From Chromatiales bacterium (GTDB lineage Bacteria; Pseudomonadota; Gammaproteobacteria; Steroidobacterales; BM003), in contig PKUM01000295.1 in the NCBI GenBank assembly GCA_002868855.1, forward strand, positions 1 through 47,411: DNA of 47,411 bases, in the 5' to 3' direction. The position numbers and the translations under genes are program-made. Position 1 is the stretch's first letter, and every line of letters starts with the position of its first letter. Below the pieces are notes generated by a model that saw only the letters and a program-made list of their open reading frames with translations, was not told the origin of the DNA and ran no database searches. Of this stretch, positions 46,933 to 47,411 are shown piece by piece.

Positions 46933-47411
46933 TTACGGGATTGTGGAGGGGAGTTCTGCGGGGCTAAAACGCCGGCTCTCCCGGTGAATGATGTACAGGC
47001 CGGAGGATACGATGATGGCAGCCCCCGCCAGAGTTGTCGCATCGGGCACTTCGTTCCAAACCAGGTATCCGGCCGCTATTGCGCCGATGAGGCAAACATA
47101 CTCGAACGGTGCGAGCAGTGCCGGGGGCGCCAGCGCCAGAGCCCGGTTCATCGTCAGGTAGGCAAGTGCGCCAAAGGCGCCGCACAGAATGAAGGGCATC
47201 CAGTCCAACGCGGGGGGACTCCGCCATTCGCCGGCGATCAGCAAGCCCCCGAGCAGAGTGGGCAGCATGAATGGGTACAGCGCCAGGCTCGCGGCAGTCT
47301 CGGTACGGCTGAATATACGGGCCGTCAGTACCAGGAATGCATAGCAGGTCGTCGCCCCGAGTGCTGCCAGCGCAGCGGGATCGAACAGGTCCGCGCTCGG
47401 GCGGAGAACGA
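46933..47411 (-). CDS. EamA/DMT-family permease, 5' end beyond window
   Basis: Open in frame to window edge; hydrophobic; LAPPALLAPFEYVCLIGAIAAGYLVWNEVPDATTLAGAAIIVSSGLYIIHRE typical of the EamA C-terminus. Confidence 0.8.
   Translation of the reverse strand, partial: VLRPSADLFDPAALAALGATTCYAFLVLTARIFSRTETAASLALYPFMLPTLLGGLLIAGEWRSPPALDWMPFILCGAFGALAYLTMNRALALAPPALLAPFEYVCLIGAIAAGYLVWNEVPDATTLAGAAIIVSSGLYIIHRESRRFSPAELPSTIP

Noticed and set aside
1-47411. CRISPR arrays, tRNAs, rRNAs, transposases, prophage genes
   Set aside because: None recognised on reading the sequence and the ORF translations; a tRNAscan/CRISPR-finder run would be needed to exclude small ones.

Overview
This is a gene-dense, high-GC bacterial chromosomal window. 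The gene content suggests a proteobacterium, probably gammaproteobacterial, but I cannot place it further. I support about 34 protein-coding genes and two rho-independent terminators. I saw no rRNA, tRNA, CRISPR array, IS element or prophage. From left to right: class I fumarase C-terminal part (5' truncated), PPK2, APC permease, LysR regulator, sulfatase, membrane-anchored alpha/beta hydrolase, FAD monooxygenase, 2-oxoacid dehydrogenase E1a/E1b/E2, lipid A-type acyltransferase, fumarylacetoacetase and homogentisate dioxygenase. Then comes a minus-strand redox block: DHOD-like protein, pyruvate:ferredoxin oxidoreductase, GltD-like Fe-S flavoprotein, YgbA/NO-associated protein, and an NAD-dependent formate dehydrogenase (FdsA plus fused FdsG-FdsB). 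After that: an ECF-type sigma factor module, a four-gene CBS / PII-like / DUF1538 / DUF1538 operon, XdhC, a Cys-loop ligand-gated channel homolog, a MocA-like nucleotidyltransferase, acyl-CoA ligase, ALDH, dienelactone hydrolase, GabT, GabD, a D-lactate/2-hydroxyglutarate-type FAD dehydrogenase, a DUF6502-like protein and a 3'-located partial EamA permease. The observations most worth a second look are: (1) the PII-like + CBS + paired DUF1538 operon, a candidate nucleotide-regulated membrane transport system; (2) a pentameric ligand-gated channel homolog translationally coupled to a molybdenum-cofactor gene; (3) a single in-frame amber codon splitting FdsA; (4) the sigma factor module with a Lys-rich DUF2934-like protein. 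All family assignments are from reading the translations; no database search was run.
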